A stretch of 64,000 nucleotides of DNA from Pedobacter glucosidilyticus DSM 23534 (GCF_000425145.1 NZ_AULF01000015.1:51938-115937), one strand, 5' to 3'; counted from the stretch's first letter, positions 45,231-55,590 are shown. The notes: a model not told the origin generated them from the sequence alone. Program-made: numbers and translations.

Positions 45231-47777
45231 ATGAAATACAATTACTTAAAAAAACTATTTGTTGGCTCGCTTTTTTTAGCCTCAACAAATGTAGTGTTTG
45301 GCCAAGCTACGGTTACTCATCCAACTGCAGTAAGCGTTGCGGGTGGCTATTCTCAAAATTTTGATAATATGGGAACAACCTATCCCGCAGGTTGGTATGG
45401 ATGGAATGTTGAAGAATCTGCTCCAGGTGGTTCGGTAAATCCACGTATTAAAGAGCCTAGAGTAAATATAAATACCATATTGAATGGAACTGCCGCTTCA
45501 ACGGGTAACAATGTTTACAACTTTGCAGGAAAAATAGGTTTTAAAAGTGGAAACTCATCAGATAATACCATTATGGTAGCATTAAATACAGCTGGTGTTA
45601 CTCAAAGAGTAAGGGTTAAGTTTGATGCCATGGTTATACGTAACGTTTATAACGGTACTACCTTAAATTTGGTTACATCGTTAGTTTTACAATATCGTAT
45701 TGGTACTAGCGGAGAGTTTACCAATGTAAATAATACGGTAAGAAATGGTACAACTGCACAAACATCAGGTACAAACGGCCAGAGTTTACAAAACTTTACC
45801 TTCATATTGCCAGAAGAATGCAGTAATGTTCCTGTTTTACAGTTAAGATGGATTTTAAGATATATTTCTGGCGATAATAATCCAGCAAGTTCAAACGATA
45901 GACCTAGCTACGCTATAGATAATTTTATTGTAGATACAGCCCCAGCGCCTCCAACATTTACAGGTTATACCATCTCTAATAAAAATATAACTGCCCAAAA
46001 TGGTAATACTTATGCTACTAATGTTGTAAGTGGCGTTACTCGTGTTGAGGCTTTAACACCTTACAGAGCTTCGCTGGCTGATGATAAAGGTACAGGTACA
46101 GGATATTTTAGCACCTATAAAGACCCAGTTACTGGCGTGTGGCATTTTTTAGACCCTGATGGGCATTTATTTTACATGATGGGCGTAAACGTTGTACTTA
46201 AAGGTGGCGGTGTAGAACCTGTAAATCAACTAACTAGTATTTATGCTAACACCATAGGAAATTTCTCTGATGAAACTATTAATAATAAAATTCCATGGAC
46301 ATCTAGGTTAAACTTTGCTTTAAATTACAGAGGTGTAGACACCAGAACAAGAACACTTTATGATAATTCTATTATTCCTGTTTTTGATGCTGCCTTTTTA
46401 ACGTATTGTAGAAATAGAGCTGCCGCCGAAATTACTACTGCAGAAATAACAAATAAATTCTTGGTAGGTTATTTTTCTGATAATGAAGTGCCTTTAGCCA
46501 ATGCTTTTACAGGGCCTAGTTTAATAGAAAAATGGCTTGATGTTTCTTTTTACGGCGGTCAGGCTGCTGCTGATACTGATCCAAATTATATAGCCGCTGT
46601 AAACTGGATGAAAAGTAGACATGGTGGTAATTTAGTGGCTCCTAACAATGCCGATAAGCAAGAATGGCCGGGGGTTGTAGCTGCTAAATATTATGAAGTT
46701 TGTAATACGGCTATTAAAGAAAGAGACCCTAACCATTTGTTTTTGGGTAGTCGTTTACATCAGGATTTGCAAAACCCTTTCTTATTTCAAAGTGCCGCTT
46801 TACATTGCGATGTAGTTTCTGTTAATAATTATAACGTTTGGACAGAAGCAGAATTAAACGCTAGATATGATGTTTGGGCAGCCAACTCAAATAAACCTTT
46901 CTTAATTGGTGAGTTTTACGCTCAAGCTGCCGATGCTGGTTTGCCTAACAGTTTAGGTGCTGGTTTTAGAGTTTTAACACAACAAGACAGAGCCGATTAT
47001 TTTGAAAATTTTACCCTGACTACTTTGAAGAATAAATCGAGTGTTGGATTTCAATATTTCGAATATAAAGACACTCCTTTAGATCCGGCAGATCCAACAA
47101 AAGGTGATAATAAAGGCTTATTAGATGTAGAATATAGGTGGTGGGAGCCTATGCGTCAGTCTTTTACAGAAATTGGACAAGACGTATATCGTTTAAGAGA
47201 ATATCTATTAACACAAACATTACCTGTAGAACTTCAGGATTTTAAAGTTATTAAAAATGCTAATCAAGTAGATGTTAGCTGGGCTACATCTTCCGAAAGA
47301 ATTAACGATTATTTTGAAATTCAGCATGCTACTACAGCTAATAATTTTACAACTATAGCTAAAGTAAAAGGCAACGGTACCACAAATGCTGCTCATACTT
47401 ATTCTTTCAAACACATCAATCCGGCAATAGGTACTAACTATTATAAGTTACTACAGTATGATTACGATGGTAAGTTTACAGAGAAAGGTGTCAAATCTGT
47501 TAATTTTAGCTTAAATTCATCAGATAATACCAGTTTAATGATATATCCTAACCCATCAACAGATGTTATCAATGTTAATTTATCTGAGTTTGAAGGTAAA
47601 ACAACAACTTTAATGATAACTGATATGCTAGGTAGGCTTGTATATCAAGAACAATTTGATATTTTAAATAATACCGTTAAATCTTTATCCTTAAAAAGTA
47701 AATTAGGGCAAGGCACTTACCTTATACAAGCAAGCACACAAGGTTTAACAAAATCATCAAAAATTCAACTTCAATAA
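45231..47777 (+). CDS. Agarase-like (GH50-like) clan GH-A glycosidase with type IX sorting domain
   Basis: This 848-residue enzyme has a signal peptide (about 1-25, cleaved after FGQ). An N-terminal jelly-roll module (about 40-240) is followed by a TIM-barrel catalytic region (about 280-660) and a type IX sorting domain (about 665-848; IYPNPSTDVINVNL, GTYLIQAS). The catalytic part starts with VWHFLDPDGHLFYMMGVNVV. It offers E419 in FSDNEVPL as acid/base and E561 in LIGEFYAQ as nucleophile, then GFQYFEYKDTP. These landmarks resemble GH50 agarases, but the family is not certain. It is a tandem paralogue of the next gene, two bases away, and would be the secreted first-attack enzyme. Confidence 0.82.
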   Translation: MKYNYLKKLFVGSLFLASTNVVFGQATVTHPTAVSVAGGYSQNFDNMGTTYPAGWYGWNVEESAPGGSVNPRIKEPRVNINTILNGTAASTGNNVYNFAGKIGFKSGNSSDNTIMVALNTAGVTQRVRVKFDAMVIRNVYNGTTLNLVTSLVLQYRIGTSGEFTNVNNTVRNGTTAQTSGTNGQSLQNFTFILPEECSNVPVLQLRWILRYISGDNNPASSNDRPSYAIDNFIVDTAPAPPTFTGYTISNKNITAQNGNTYATNVVSGVTRVEALTPYRASLADDKGTGTGYFSTYKDPVTGVWHFLDPDGHLFYMMGVNVVLKGGGVEPVNQLTSIYANTIGNFSDETINNKIPWTSRLNFALNYRGVDTRTRTLYDNSIIPVFDAAFLTYCRNRAAAEITTAEITNKFLVGYFSDNEVPLANAFTGPSLIEKWLDVSFYGGQAAADTDPNYIAAVNWMKSRHGGNLVAPNNADKQEWPGVVAAKYYEVCNTAIKERDPNHLFLGSRLHQDLQNPFLFQSAALHCDVVSVNNYNVWTEAELNARYDVWAANSNKPFLIGEFYAQAADAGLPNSLGAGFRVLTQQDRADYFENFTLTTLKNKSSVGFQYFEYKDTPLDPADPTKGDNKGLLDVEYRWWEPMRQSFTEIGQDVYRLREYLLTQTLPVELQDFKVIKNANQVDVSWATSSERINDYFEIQHATTANNFTTIAKVKGNGTTNAAHTYSFKHINPAIGTNYYKLLQYDYDGKFTEKGVKSVNFSLNSSDNTSLMIYPNPSTDVINVNLSEFEGKTTTLMITDMLGRLVYQEQFDILNNTVKSLSLKSKLGQGTYLIQASTQGLTKSSKIQLQ

Positions 47778-47779
47778 TA

Positions 47780-49216
47780 ATGACTAAAGCAACTGCACTT
47801 TTCTACGCTCTTATTTTAATAGCTGTTTCTATAAATACTTATGCACAGCAAAGTGGCAACTATAAGCCCGAATATGTAGATGCTAAAACCAGAAGTGCAA
47901 ATGCATCAGGAAGTTCTAAATACTCAGATTGGAAACTTTATGAAACAAGGTTAATTGATAATATGACGGATTTTGTACCGCTAACAAAGTCCGACTTAAA
48001 TAAGTACGGTAGCCAAAAGGAATACAAACTTAAGGCTACCGGCTTTTTTAGAACAGAAAAAGTTAAAGACAGATGGTGGATAGTAGACGCAGAAGGTTAT
48101 TTGGGTACTAATGTTAGTGTTAATGCTATAAGCCCTGGCGCATCTATAAGAAATAAAGAAGCTTTTAACCATTTATTTAAAAATGAAGATTTATGGATGA
48201 AAAATACCACACAAGAACTTCAAAAAATGGGTTTTAATTCTTCTGGTTCTTGGTCTAGAAATGATTTAATCATCAAAAATAATAAAACAGAAAAGCCCTT
48301 TGTTTATAGTTTAAATTTAAGCTTTATGGCCTCTTATGGAAAAAAAAGAGGTGGTACTTTTGTCGTTCCTGGGCATACAGGTTTCTTAGGGAATGCCATT
48401 TTTGTATTCGACCCCGATTTTGAAAAATATTGTGATGAGCAGGCTCAAAAATTAGTTGCTTATAAAGATGATCCAAACTTATTTGGATATTTTACTGACA
48501 ATGAATTGCCATTTAACCTTAAAAATTTAGATGGCTATTTAAGTATAAAAAATCCTCAGGATTATGGCTACCAAGCTGCTAAAAAATGGCTTACTGATAA
48601 AGGTATTGAACAAGCTGATATTACTGATGAACACAGAAAAGCTTTTTTAGCTTATGTTGGGGATAGATATTTCTCTATCGTTTCTAAAGCCATCAAAAAG
48701 TATGATGCTAACCACATGATTATTGGAAGTAGGTTTTACTCTGGCGAGAAAAATATACCAGAATTTATGAAAGCCGTTGGGAAATACTTAGATATCGTAT
48801 CTATCAACTATTATGGCGTATGGACACCAACCAAATCTTTTATGGCTAAATGGACAGAATGGTCTGGCAAGCCGTTCATCATCACAGAGTTTTATACAAA
48901 AGGTATGGATTCTGGCTTGCCAAACATTTCTGGTGCAGGCTGGCAAGTGAAAACTCAAGAAGATAGGGGCAAAGCTTATCAAAACTTTTGCTTAGGATTA
49001 TTAGAGTCTAAAAATTGTGTAGGTTGGCACTGGTTTAAGTATCAGGATAACGACCCTGAAGATAAAAATGCCGAACCATCTAATAGAGATGCTAATAAAG
49101 GGATTTTTGATAATGATTATAAAGCCTACCAAGCTTTGGTTCATAAAATGCAACAACTTAACATCAATCGCTATAAATTAATTTCCTATTTCGATTCCAT
49201 AAATCATGAACATTAA
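47780..49216 (+). CDS. Agarase-like (GH50-like) clan GH-A glycosidase, single domain
   Basis: This 478-residue exported enzyme (signal peptide about 1-22, cleaved after TYA) covers just the catalytic region of the previous protein. It shows DRWWIVDAEGYLGTNVSVNA, E242 in GYFTDNELPF (acid/base), IGSRFYSGE, DIVSINYYGVW, E370 in FIITEFYTKG (nucleophile) and GWHWFKYQDND. The order and spacing match GH50-like agarases; GH50 members are exo-acting beta-galactanases. No sorting domain is present, so it is probably periplasmic and acts on imported oligosaccharides. Its end overlaps the GH2 gene by 11 bases. Confidence 0.82.
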   Translation: MTKATALFYALILIAVSINTYAQQSGNYKPEYVDAKTRSANASGSSKYSDWKLYETRLIDNMTDFVPLTKSDLNKYGSQKEYKLKATGFFRTEKVKDRWWIVDAEGYLGTNVSVNAISPGASIRNKEAFNHLFKNEDLWMKNTTQELQKMGFNSSGSWSRNDLIIKNNKTEKPFVYSLNLSFMASYGKKRGGTFVVPGHTGFLGNAIFVFDPDFEKYCDEQAQKLVAYKDDPNLFGYFTDNELPFNLKNLDGYLSIKNPQDYGYQAAKKWLTDKGIEQADITDEHRKAFLAYVGDRYFSIVSKAIKKYDANHMIIGSRFYSGEKNIPEFMKAVGKYLDIVSINYYGVWTPTKSFMAKWTEWSGKPFIITEFYTKGMDSGLPNISGAGWQVKTQEDRGKAYQNFCLGLLESKNCVGWHWFKYQDNDPEDKNAEPSNRDANKGIFDNDYKAYQALVHKMQQLNINRYKLISYFDSINHEH

Positions 49217-51902
49217 AAATTCATCTACTTTACTATTATTTGTTTTTCTATTATTTTCTTTTTCTGTAAATGCCCAAGTAAGAGAAAGTTTCTCTATAAA
49301 TACTAATTGGCAGTTTACTAAAGGAACTACACAAAATAATACACAAGGCAGTTGGGAAACGGTATCTATTCCTCATAGCTGGAATAAATTTGATGTCATG
49401 GATGATGAACCCGGCTATTACCGTGGTTTAGGAACATATAAGAAGACGATATACATTCCTACAAACTGGAAAAATAAGACTGTCTATGTACATTTTGAAG
49501 GTTCAGCACAGCTTACAACCGTGTTTTTAAACGGAAAGCTTGTTGGAAAACATACTGGTAGTTACAATGCCTTTAATTTTAACATTAGCCCATTTCTTGT
49601 TTTTAATGAAGATGGTGCTAATACAGTTCAAGAATTAGTTATTCAGGTGGATAATACTTACCATCCTGATATTCCTCCTTTAACGGCAGATTTTACTTTT
49701 TTTGGTGGTTTATACCGCGATGTTTATTTAAAAGCGGTAGATAAAGTTCATTTTGATATGGATAACTACGCCTCTTCTGGTGTTTTTATCACTACGCCTA
49801 AAGTATCAGCTTCAGAGGCATCGGTAAATATCAAAGGTGCTTTTATCAATCGTAGTAATGCCCCTAAAGCTTTGGTCATTAGTCATAAATTGGTTAACGC
49901 TCAAGGCGGTATTATTAAAGAAATTAAACAAACACTTCAAGCAAAAGCTCAAGAAAAAATAAGTTTAAACCAAAATATGATTGGCCTTAAAAATCCTCAA
50001 TTATGGTCTCCAGAATCTCCATACCTATACCGTCTTATATCTTCTATAACAGATATTAAAACTAATATCGTTTTAGATGAAATTTCTAATCCTTTAGGTT
50101 TCAGATGGTTTAGTTTTGATGCTAAAAATGGCTTTTTCTTAAATGGTAAACCTTTAAAGTTGATGGGGGCTAGTCGTCATCAAGATTTTAAAGATATGGC
50201 CCATGCTTTAACAGATGAAATGCATCTAAGAGATGTAGTTTTATTAAAAGAAATGGGTGGTAATTTCTTAAGAATAGCACATTATCCACAAGACCCTGCT
50301 ATTTTAGAAGCTTGCGATAGGTTAGGTATTTTAGCCTCTGTTGAAACGCCTATCGTAAACCAAATTACCGAGTCTGATGCTTTTGCAGATAATGCTAAAA
50401 CGATGCATTTAGAGATGATAAGGCAGCATTACAATCATCCTAGCTTAATTATTTGGGCTTATATGAATGAGGTACTTTTACGCTTGCCTTCTCATGAGAA
50501 AAATTCAGCAGAGCAAATCGCTTACTTTAATAAAATAACAAAACTAGCAGAGGAGCTAGAAAATATTACTAGGAGGGAAGACGCTTTTCGTTATACGATG
50601 ATTCCAAATCATGGTAATTTTGATTTATATCAACAAGTTAAGTTAACCAAAATTCCTATGCTAGTAGGCTGGAATTTATACCAAGGTTGGTACTCTGGCA
50701 AATTAGATGGCTTTGCAGATTTTTTAGACAAGCATCATCGAGAATTGCCTGATAAACCTTTGTTAATAACCGAATATGGGGCTGATGCCGACCCACGTTT
50801 ACATAGTCTTAATCCTGTTCGTTTCGATAAATCAATGGAGTATACCAATCTGTATCATCAAGCTTATTTAAAGGCTATGATAGACAGACCTTTCGTAGCA
50901 GCAGGGATGATTTGGAATTTGGCTGATTTTAATTCGGAAACAAGGACTGAATCTATGCCGCATATCAACAATAAAGGTATCATGACTTGGGACAGAATAC
51001 CAAAAGACGGATACAGGTTTTATCAAGCTAATTTATTAAAGAAACCATATCTGCAAATAGGCTCTAAAGAATGGAATTTAAGGGCTGGTTTTGCTGTTTC
51101 TAACTCAAATATAACTTCTAATCAGACTGTATTAGTATTTAGTAATCAACCTTATATAACTTTAAAGCATAATGGTAAATTTATAGCAGAGGCTAAATCA
51201 GTTTTGGGTATTGCCACTTTTGAAGTACCTTTTGTAAATGGCGAGAATACTCTCATCGCTTCAGCAAAAATTAACGGTTTTGAAGAAATAACAGATCAAT
51301 TAGTTATAAATTTTAAACTGTTAACAGACGATTTAGCCAATACAGTTATTCCCTTTGAAAATATAAATATTAGTTTAGGAGATTATAGATACTTTAACGA
51401 TAATTTAAGTAGACAAATTTGGATACCAGAACAAGTTTACAAACCCGGTAGTTGGGGTTATATTGGAGGTAAAGTTTTTTCTATAGAAAACAGTCAAAGA
51501 CAAAGCTACGGTACCGATAAAAATATCCTGAATACAGATTTAGATCCTATTTATGCAACACAAAGAATAGGTATTGAGCAGTTTAAATTTGATGTTCCTG
51601 CCGGAGATTACGAATTGATATTACATTTTGCCGAGCTACTTTCTGATGAAAAAAAGGAAGATTTAATTTATAACTTAGGTAACCAAAACCAGCAAGATAA
51701 ATTTACAGAGAGGGTATTTGCTGTTGTTGTAAATGATAACCAAACTTTACAGCTAAGTAATAAAGAATTTTTAACGCCAGAAACTGCTTTCTCAACCAAA
51801 TTAAGTGTGAGTACAAAAGCTAATGAAGGTATAACAATTTCCTTTCAAGCTAATAAAGCAGAACCTATTTTAAATGCCATCCAACTTAAAAGAATCAGAT
51901 AA
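49206..51902 (+). CDS. GH2 beta-galactosidase-like enzyme with C-terminal malectin domain
   Basis: This 898-residue exported enzyme (signal peptide about 1-24) has the GH2 layout: a sugar-binding jelly roll (about 30-200; SIPHSWNKFD, FEGSAQLTTVFLNGKLVGKHTGSY), an immunoglobulin-like domain, and a TIM barrel with E422 (WAYMNEVLL, acid/base) and E523 (LLITEYGAD, nucleophile). Further beta domains follow, then a malectin-type domain (about 735-895; FKFDVPAGDYELILHFAEL, ILNAIQLKR). The barrel block LMGASRHQDF is shared with beta-galactosidases and beta-glucuronidases. Galactoside cleavage is the best guess. The start lies inside the end of the previous gene, so expression is coupled. Confidence 0.9.
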   Translation: MNIKNSSTLLLFVFLLFSFSVNAQVRESFSINTNWQFTKGTTQNNTQGSWETVSIPHSWNKFDVMDDEPGYYRGLGTYKKTIYIPTNWKNKTVYVHFEGSAQLTTVFLNGKLVGKHTGSYNAFNFNISPFLVFNEDGANTVQELVIQVDNTYHPDIPPLTADFTFFGGLYRDVYLKAVDKVHFDMDNYASSGVFITTPKVSASEASVNIKGAFINRSNAPKALVISHKLVNAQGGIIKEIKQTLQAKAQEKISLNQNMIGLKNPQLWSPESPYLYRLISSITDIKTNIVLDEISNPLGFRWFSFDAKNGFFLNGKPLKLMGASRHQDFKDMAHALTDEMHLRDVVLLKEMGGNFLRIAHYPQDPAILEACDRLGILASVETPIVNQITESDAFADNAKTMHLEMIRQHYNHPSLIIWAYMNEVLLRLPSHEKNSAEQIAYFNKITKLAEELENITRREDAFRYTMIPNHGNFDLYQQVKLTKIPMLVGWNLYQGWYSGKLDGFADFLDKHHRELPDKPLLITEYGADADPRLHSLNPVRFDKSMEYTNLYHQAYLKAMIDRPFVAAGMIWNLADFNSETRTESMPHINNKGIMTWDRIPKDGYRFYQANLLKKPYLQIGSKEWNLRAGFAVSNSNITSNQTVLVFSNQPYITLKHNGKFIAEAKSVLGIATFEVPFVNGENTLIASAKINGFEEITDQLVINFKLLTDDLANTVIPFENINISLGDYRYFNDNLSRQIWIPEQVYKPGSWGYIGGKVFSIENSQRQSYGTDKNILNTDLDPIYATQRIGIEQFKFDVPAGDYELILHFAELLSDEKKEDLIYNLGNQNQQDKFTERVFAVVVNDNQTLQLSNKEFLTPETAFSTKLSVSTKANEGITISFQANKAEPILNAIQLKRIR

Positions 51903-51913
51903 GATTAAGTGTT

Positions 51914-54520
51914 ATGAAATTAAAGAAATATTTGATAATTGTTTGTTTTTTAACTTTTTCTATCCTTAGTCAGGCTCAAACTTATAAATTTCAAGATGAC
52001 CGTTTAACTGCCGAAGAGCGCTCTCAAAATTTAGTAAGTTTATTAAGCTTAGAAGAGAAAGTAGCTCAAATGTTAAATGCTGCACCTGCAATTCCAAGAT
52101 TAGGCATTCCGGCATATGACTGGTGGAATGAGGTTTTGCATGGCGTAGCTCGTACACCATATCATTCTACTGTTTTCCCCCAGGCAATTGCTATGGCAGC
52201 CACCTTTAATCCTGATGCTTTAAATAAAATGGCAGATTATGCCGCTTTAGAAGGTAGGGCTATCTATAATGAAGCCATTAAAACCGGAAAATCGGGACAG
52301 CGTTATGTGGGTTTAACTTATTGGACACCCAATATAAATATTTTTAGAGACCCACGTTGGGGCCGTGGGCAAGAAACATATGGCGAAGACCCTTACTTAA
52401 CAGGAACTTTAGGAAAAGCATTTGTGAAAGGTCTGCAGGGTGATGACCCTAAGTATTTAAAAGCGGCAGCCTGTGCTAAACATTATGCTGTTCATAGTGG
52501 TCCAGAGCCATCCAGACATGTTTTTAATGTTTCTCCTAGCATGTATGATTTATGGGATACTTATTTACCTGCATTTAAAGATTTAGTTGTTGATGCTAAA
52601 GTTGCTGGTGTAATGTGTGCTTACAATGCATTTAAAGGTCAACCTTGTTGTGCTAGTGATGATTTGATGACCGATATTTTAAGAAATCAATGGCAATTTA
52701 AAGGTTATGTAACCTCAGATTGCTGGGCTATTGATGATTTTTATAAAAACCATAAAACACATCCAGATGCCGCCAGTGCAGCAGCAGACGCTGTAATACA
52801 TGGTACTGATATTGATTGTGGAACAGCCGCTTACAAAGCATTGGTAGATGCTGTTAAACAAGGTAAAATATCAGAAAAACAAATAGATATCTCCGTACAA
52901 AGGTTATTTACCATACGTTTTAGATTAGGGATGTTTGATGATATTGCTAAAGTAAAATATGCTCAAACACCAAAATCTATTTTAGAAAGTCAAGCACATC
53001 AGGCTCATGCCTTAAAAATGGCAAGAGAATCAATGGTACTTTTAAAAAATCAAAACCAAACCTTACCATTAAATAAAAACTTAAAGAAAATTGTTGTTTT
53101 AGGTCCCAATGCTGATAATGCCATTGCTGTACTTGGTAATTATAATGGTATACCGTCTACAACCATTACAGCATTAAAGGGTATTCAAGATAAAGTAGGA
53201 GCCCAAACAAAAGTGATATATGAACAAGCTGTTAACTTTACCAATGATACCTTGTTAAATTATATGAATCTTGATGATTGTTTCTCATACGATGGTAAGC
53301 AAGGTTTTAAGGCTGAATATTTTGATAACCAGAATCTAAGTGGTAATCCAATTTTTGTGAGAAATGAAAAATCAATACAAAACTTTTGGCAAGAGGGGCA
53401 AATAGTAGTTAATAATCTAAAAGCTTATCATTTTACAGCCCGTTATACTACAGATTATAAAGCACATGAAACCGGCGAAATAACCTTTGAACTGGAGGGG
53501 GATGATGGTTATAAATTTTACATCAATGGTAAAGAAGTTTTAAACGCATGGACAAGAAACAGGTGGGGTGCAAAAACATTTAAACTAGCTATAGAAAAAG
53601 ATAAAGTTTATCGTTTGGTGGTAGAATATCAGCAAACAGAAGGAAAAGCATCTATTCAGTTAAGAACCGGAACACGTTATAAGCAAGATTTTGAGGCTTT
53701 AGCTAAAAAACATCAAGATGCTGAGGCTTTTATTTTTGTAGGAGGTATTTCTCCACAATTAGAAGGCGAAGAAATGCCTGTGAATTATCCGGGCTTTAAC
53801 GGTGGCGATAGAACTTCTATTTTGTTGCCTCAGGTTCAAACAGATTTGATGAAAGCCTTAAAGAAAACACAAAAACCCATTGTTTTTGTGATGATGACTG
53901 GCAGCGCTATTGCTACTCCTTGGGAAGCAGCTCATGTACCAGCTATCATCAATGCGTGGTATGCTGGCCAATCTGCAGGCACCGCTATTGCTGATGTTAT
54001 TTTTGGCGATTATAATCCATCAGGTAAATTGCCTTTAACTTTTTATGCCTCTGATAAAGATTTACCAGATTTTGAGGACTATAACATGGCTAACAGAACT
54101 TACAAATATTTTAAAGGTAAAGCACTTTTTCCTTTTGGTTATGGTTTAAGCTATACCAATTTTAATTATACTTGGGACAACAAGCCCTCACAAAACGTTT
54201 ATAAAGAAAACGAGACTATAAATGCAGCTGTAAATATTAAAAATATAGGTAACAAAGACGGAGATGAGGTGCTACAAGTTTATATCAAATATCCGCAAAA
54301 CAATAAGTTGTTGCCTTTAAAAGAATTAAGGTATTATAAAAGATTATCCATAAACCAAAAACAATCAGCCAATACTAAAATAAATATCCCTATCAACGAT
54401 TTAAAAAAATGGGACGATACTAAACAAGCTTTAACTTTGGTATCAGGAAAATATGGCTTATTTATTGGTTCTCATTCAGAAGACGCTAAACTAAATTTTG
54501 AATTCGTTGTTCAAAACTAA
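51914..54520 (+). CDS. GH3 beta-glycosidase with inserted PA14 domain
   Basis: This 868-residue exported enzyme has a signal peptide (about 1-22). The N-terminal GH3 barrel carries the nucleophile D269 (VTSDCWAIDDF) and the substrate block RDPRWGRGQETYGEDP. The second alpha/beta domain is interrupted at about 457-590 by a PA14 module (GFKAEYFDNQNLSG, ITFELEGDDGYKFYINGKEV), and resumes at VGGISPQLEGEE. A fibronectin-like C-terminal domain closes it. The barrel motifs are closest to beta-xylosidase and beta-glucosidase types with PA14, which act from the non-reducing end. It is 11 bases after the GH2 gene, in the same operon. Confidence 0.92.
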   Translation: MKLKKYLIIVCFLTFSILSQAQTYKFQDDRLTAEERSQNLVSLLSLEEKVAQMLNAAPAIPRLGIPAYDWWNEVLHGVARTPYHSTVFPQAIAMAATFNPDALNKMADYAALEGRAIYNEAIKTGKSGQRYVGLTYWTPNINIFRDPRWGRGQETYGEDPYLTGTLGKAFVKGLQGDDPKYLKAAACAKHYAVHSGPEPSRHVFNVSPSMYDLWDTYLPAFKDLVVDAKVAGVMCAYNAFKGQPCCASDDLMTDILRNQWQFKGYVTSDCWAIDDFYKNHKTHPDAASAAADAVIHGTDIDCGTAAYKALVDAVKQGKISEKQIDISVQRLFTIRFRLGMFDDIAKVKYAQTPKSILESQAHQAHALKMARESMVLLKNQNQTLPLNKNLKKIVVLGPNADNAIAVLGNYNGIPSTTITALKGIQDKVGAQTKVIYEQAVNFTNDTLLNYMNLDDCFSYDGKQGFKAEYFDNQNLSGNPIFVRNEKSIQNFWQEGQIVVNNLKAYHFTARYTTDYKAHETGEITFELEGDDGYKFYINGKEVLNAWTRNRWGAKTFKLAIEKDKVYRLVVEYQQTEGKASIQLRTGTRYKQDFEALAKKHQDAEAFIFVGGISPQLEGEEMPVNYPGFNGGDRTSILLPQVQTDLMKALKKTQKPIVFVMMTGSAIATPWEAAHVPAIINAWYAGQSAGTAIADVIFGDYNPSGKLPLTFYASDKDLPDFEDYNMANRTYKYFKGKALFPFGYGLSYTNFNYTWDNKPSQNVYKENETINAAVNIKNIGNKDGDEVLQVYIKYPQNNKLLPLKELRYYKRLSINQKQSANTKINIPINDLKKWDDTKQALTLVSGKYGLFIGSHSEDAKLNFEFVVQN

Positions 54521-54555
54521 AACTTGCGTTATTTGTGATAGGAACAAAATAATTT

Positions 54556-55527
54556 ATGGAAGATGTTTATGATATCATCATTATTGGTGGTGGCCCTATT
54601 GGATTAGCCTGTGCCATAAAAGCGCAACAAGCTAAGCTCAGTTATTTGATTATAGAAAAAGGATGTTTAGTAAACTCTATTTACAATTATCCACAAAACA
54701 TGACTTTCTTTTCTACATCAGAAAAGTTAGAGATTGGCGATGTTCCTTTTGTTTCTAATCATCCAAAACCTACCCGGTCCGAGGCATTAGAATATTACCG
54801 CAGAGTTGCCTTAAAATTCAAGCTTCAGATAAAGCTTTTTGAAGAAGTAAAAGCTTTAGATAAAAAACAATATTATGAAATTTTAACATCTAAAAATAAA
54901 TATCAATCTAGAAATATCATCATATCAACTGGATTTTATGATTTACCTGTATTATTAAATGTACCTGGTGAGGGTTTGCCAAAAGTTTACCATTATTATA
55001 AAGACCCCCATTATTTTGCTTTACAAAAAGTTATAGTTGTTGGTGCTAGTAATTCATCTGTAGATGCTGCTTTAGAATGTTATAGAAAAGGCGCTGATGT
55101 TACTATGATTGTTAGAGCAGATGATATTGGTGAGAGGGTTAAATACTGGGTCAGACCTGATATTAAAAACCGTATTGCAGAAGGTGCTATAAAAGCGTAT
55201 TTTAAATCATCTATTAAAGAAATAAGAGCAAATGAAGTTATTGTTGAAACCCCTGATGGTGAAATGTGCCTAGAAAATGATTTTGTTTTAGCTCTAACAG
55301 GTTATCAACCTAATTTTGAGTTTTTAAATAAAATGGGAATTACTTTAACCGATGATGAAAAACAATATCCTCAACACCATCCAGATACTATGGAAACCAA
55401 TAGAGAGGGTATTTATTTAGCTGGTGTAATTTGTGGAGGTATGGATACACATCTTTGGTTTATAGAAAACTCTAGAGAACATGCTGATATGATTATAAAT
55501 GCAATATTAGCTAAAAATCAAAGTTAA
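54556..55527 (+). CDS. ypdA: YpdA-family flavoprotein (putative bacillithiol disulfide reductase)
   Basis: This 323-residue FAD/NADPH enzyme of the YpdA family has an FAD motif at the N terminus (DIIIIGGGPIGLACAIKA) and the family-specific YPQNMTFFSTSEKLEIGD. A NADPH-binding motif sits mid-protein (VIVVGASNSSVDAALE), and LTGYQPNFEFL and GIYLAGVICGG lie near the end. Unlike thioredoxin reductase, no CxxC is present, as expected for YpdA, which regenerates bacillithiol in the cytoplasm. It lies 35 bases after the GH3 gene; this may be read-through from the polysaccharide operon rather than a functional link. Confidence 0.9.
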   Translation: MEDVYDIIIIGGGPIGLACAIKAQQAKLSYLIIEKGCLVNSIYNYPQNMTFFSTSEKLEIGDVPFVSNHPKPTRSEALEYYRRVALKFKLQIKLFEEVKALDKKQYYEILTSKNKYQSRNIIISTGFYDLPVLLNVPGEGLPKVYHYYKDPHYFALQKVIVVGASNSSVDAALECYRKGADVTMIVRADDIGERVKYWVRPDIKNRIAEGAIKAYFKSSIKEIRANEVIVETPDGEMCLENDFVLALTGYQPNFEFLNKMGITLTDDEKQYPQHHPDTMETNREGIYLAGVICGGMDTHLWFIENSREHADMIINAILAKNQS

Positions 55528-55544
55528 GTTTTAGACATTTAGGC

Positions 55545-55590
55545 TTAAAAAACTTTAAGCTTTGCAAAGTTACGCAAAGCTTAAAGCTTA
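55545..55590. terminator. Bidirectional terminator between ypdA and purB
   Basis: CTTTAAGCTTTGC (55553-55565) and GCAAAGCTTAAAG (55574-55586) are perfect 13-bp arms around an 8-base loop, between convergent genes. The minus strand is followed by a T run. Confidence 0.85.

Noticed and set aside
45231..49216. The two GH50-like genes as one gene broken by a frameshift
   Set aside because: Each has its own signal peptide and a complete set of catalytic residues; the first also ends with a complete sorting domain.
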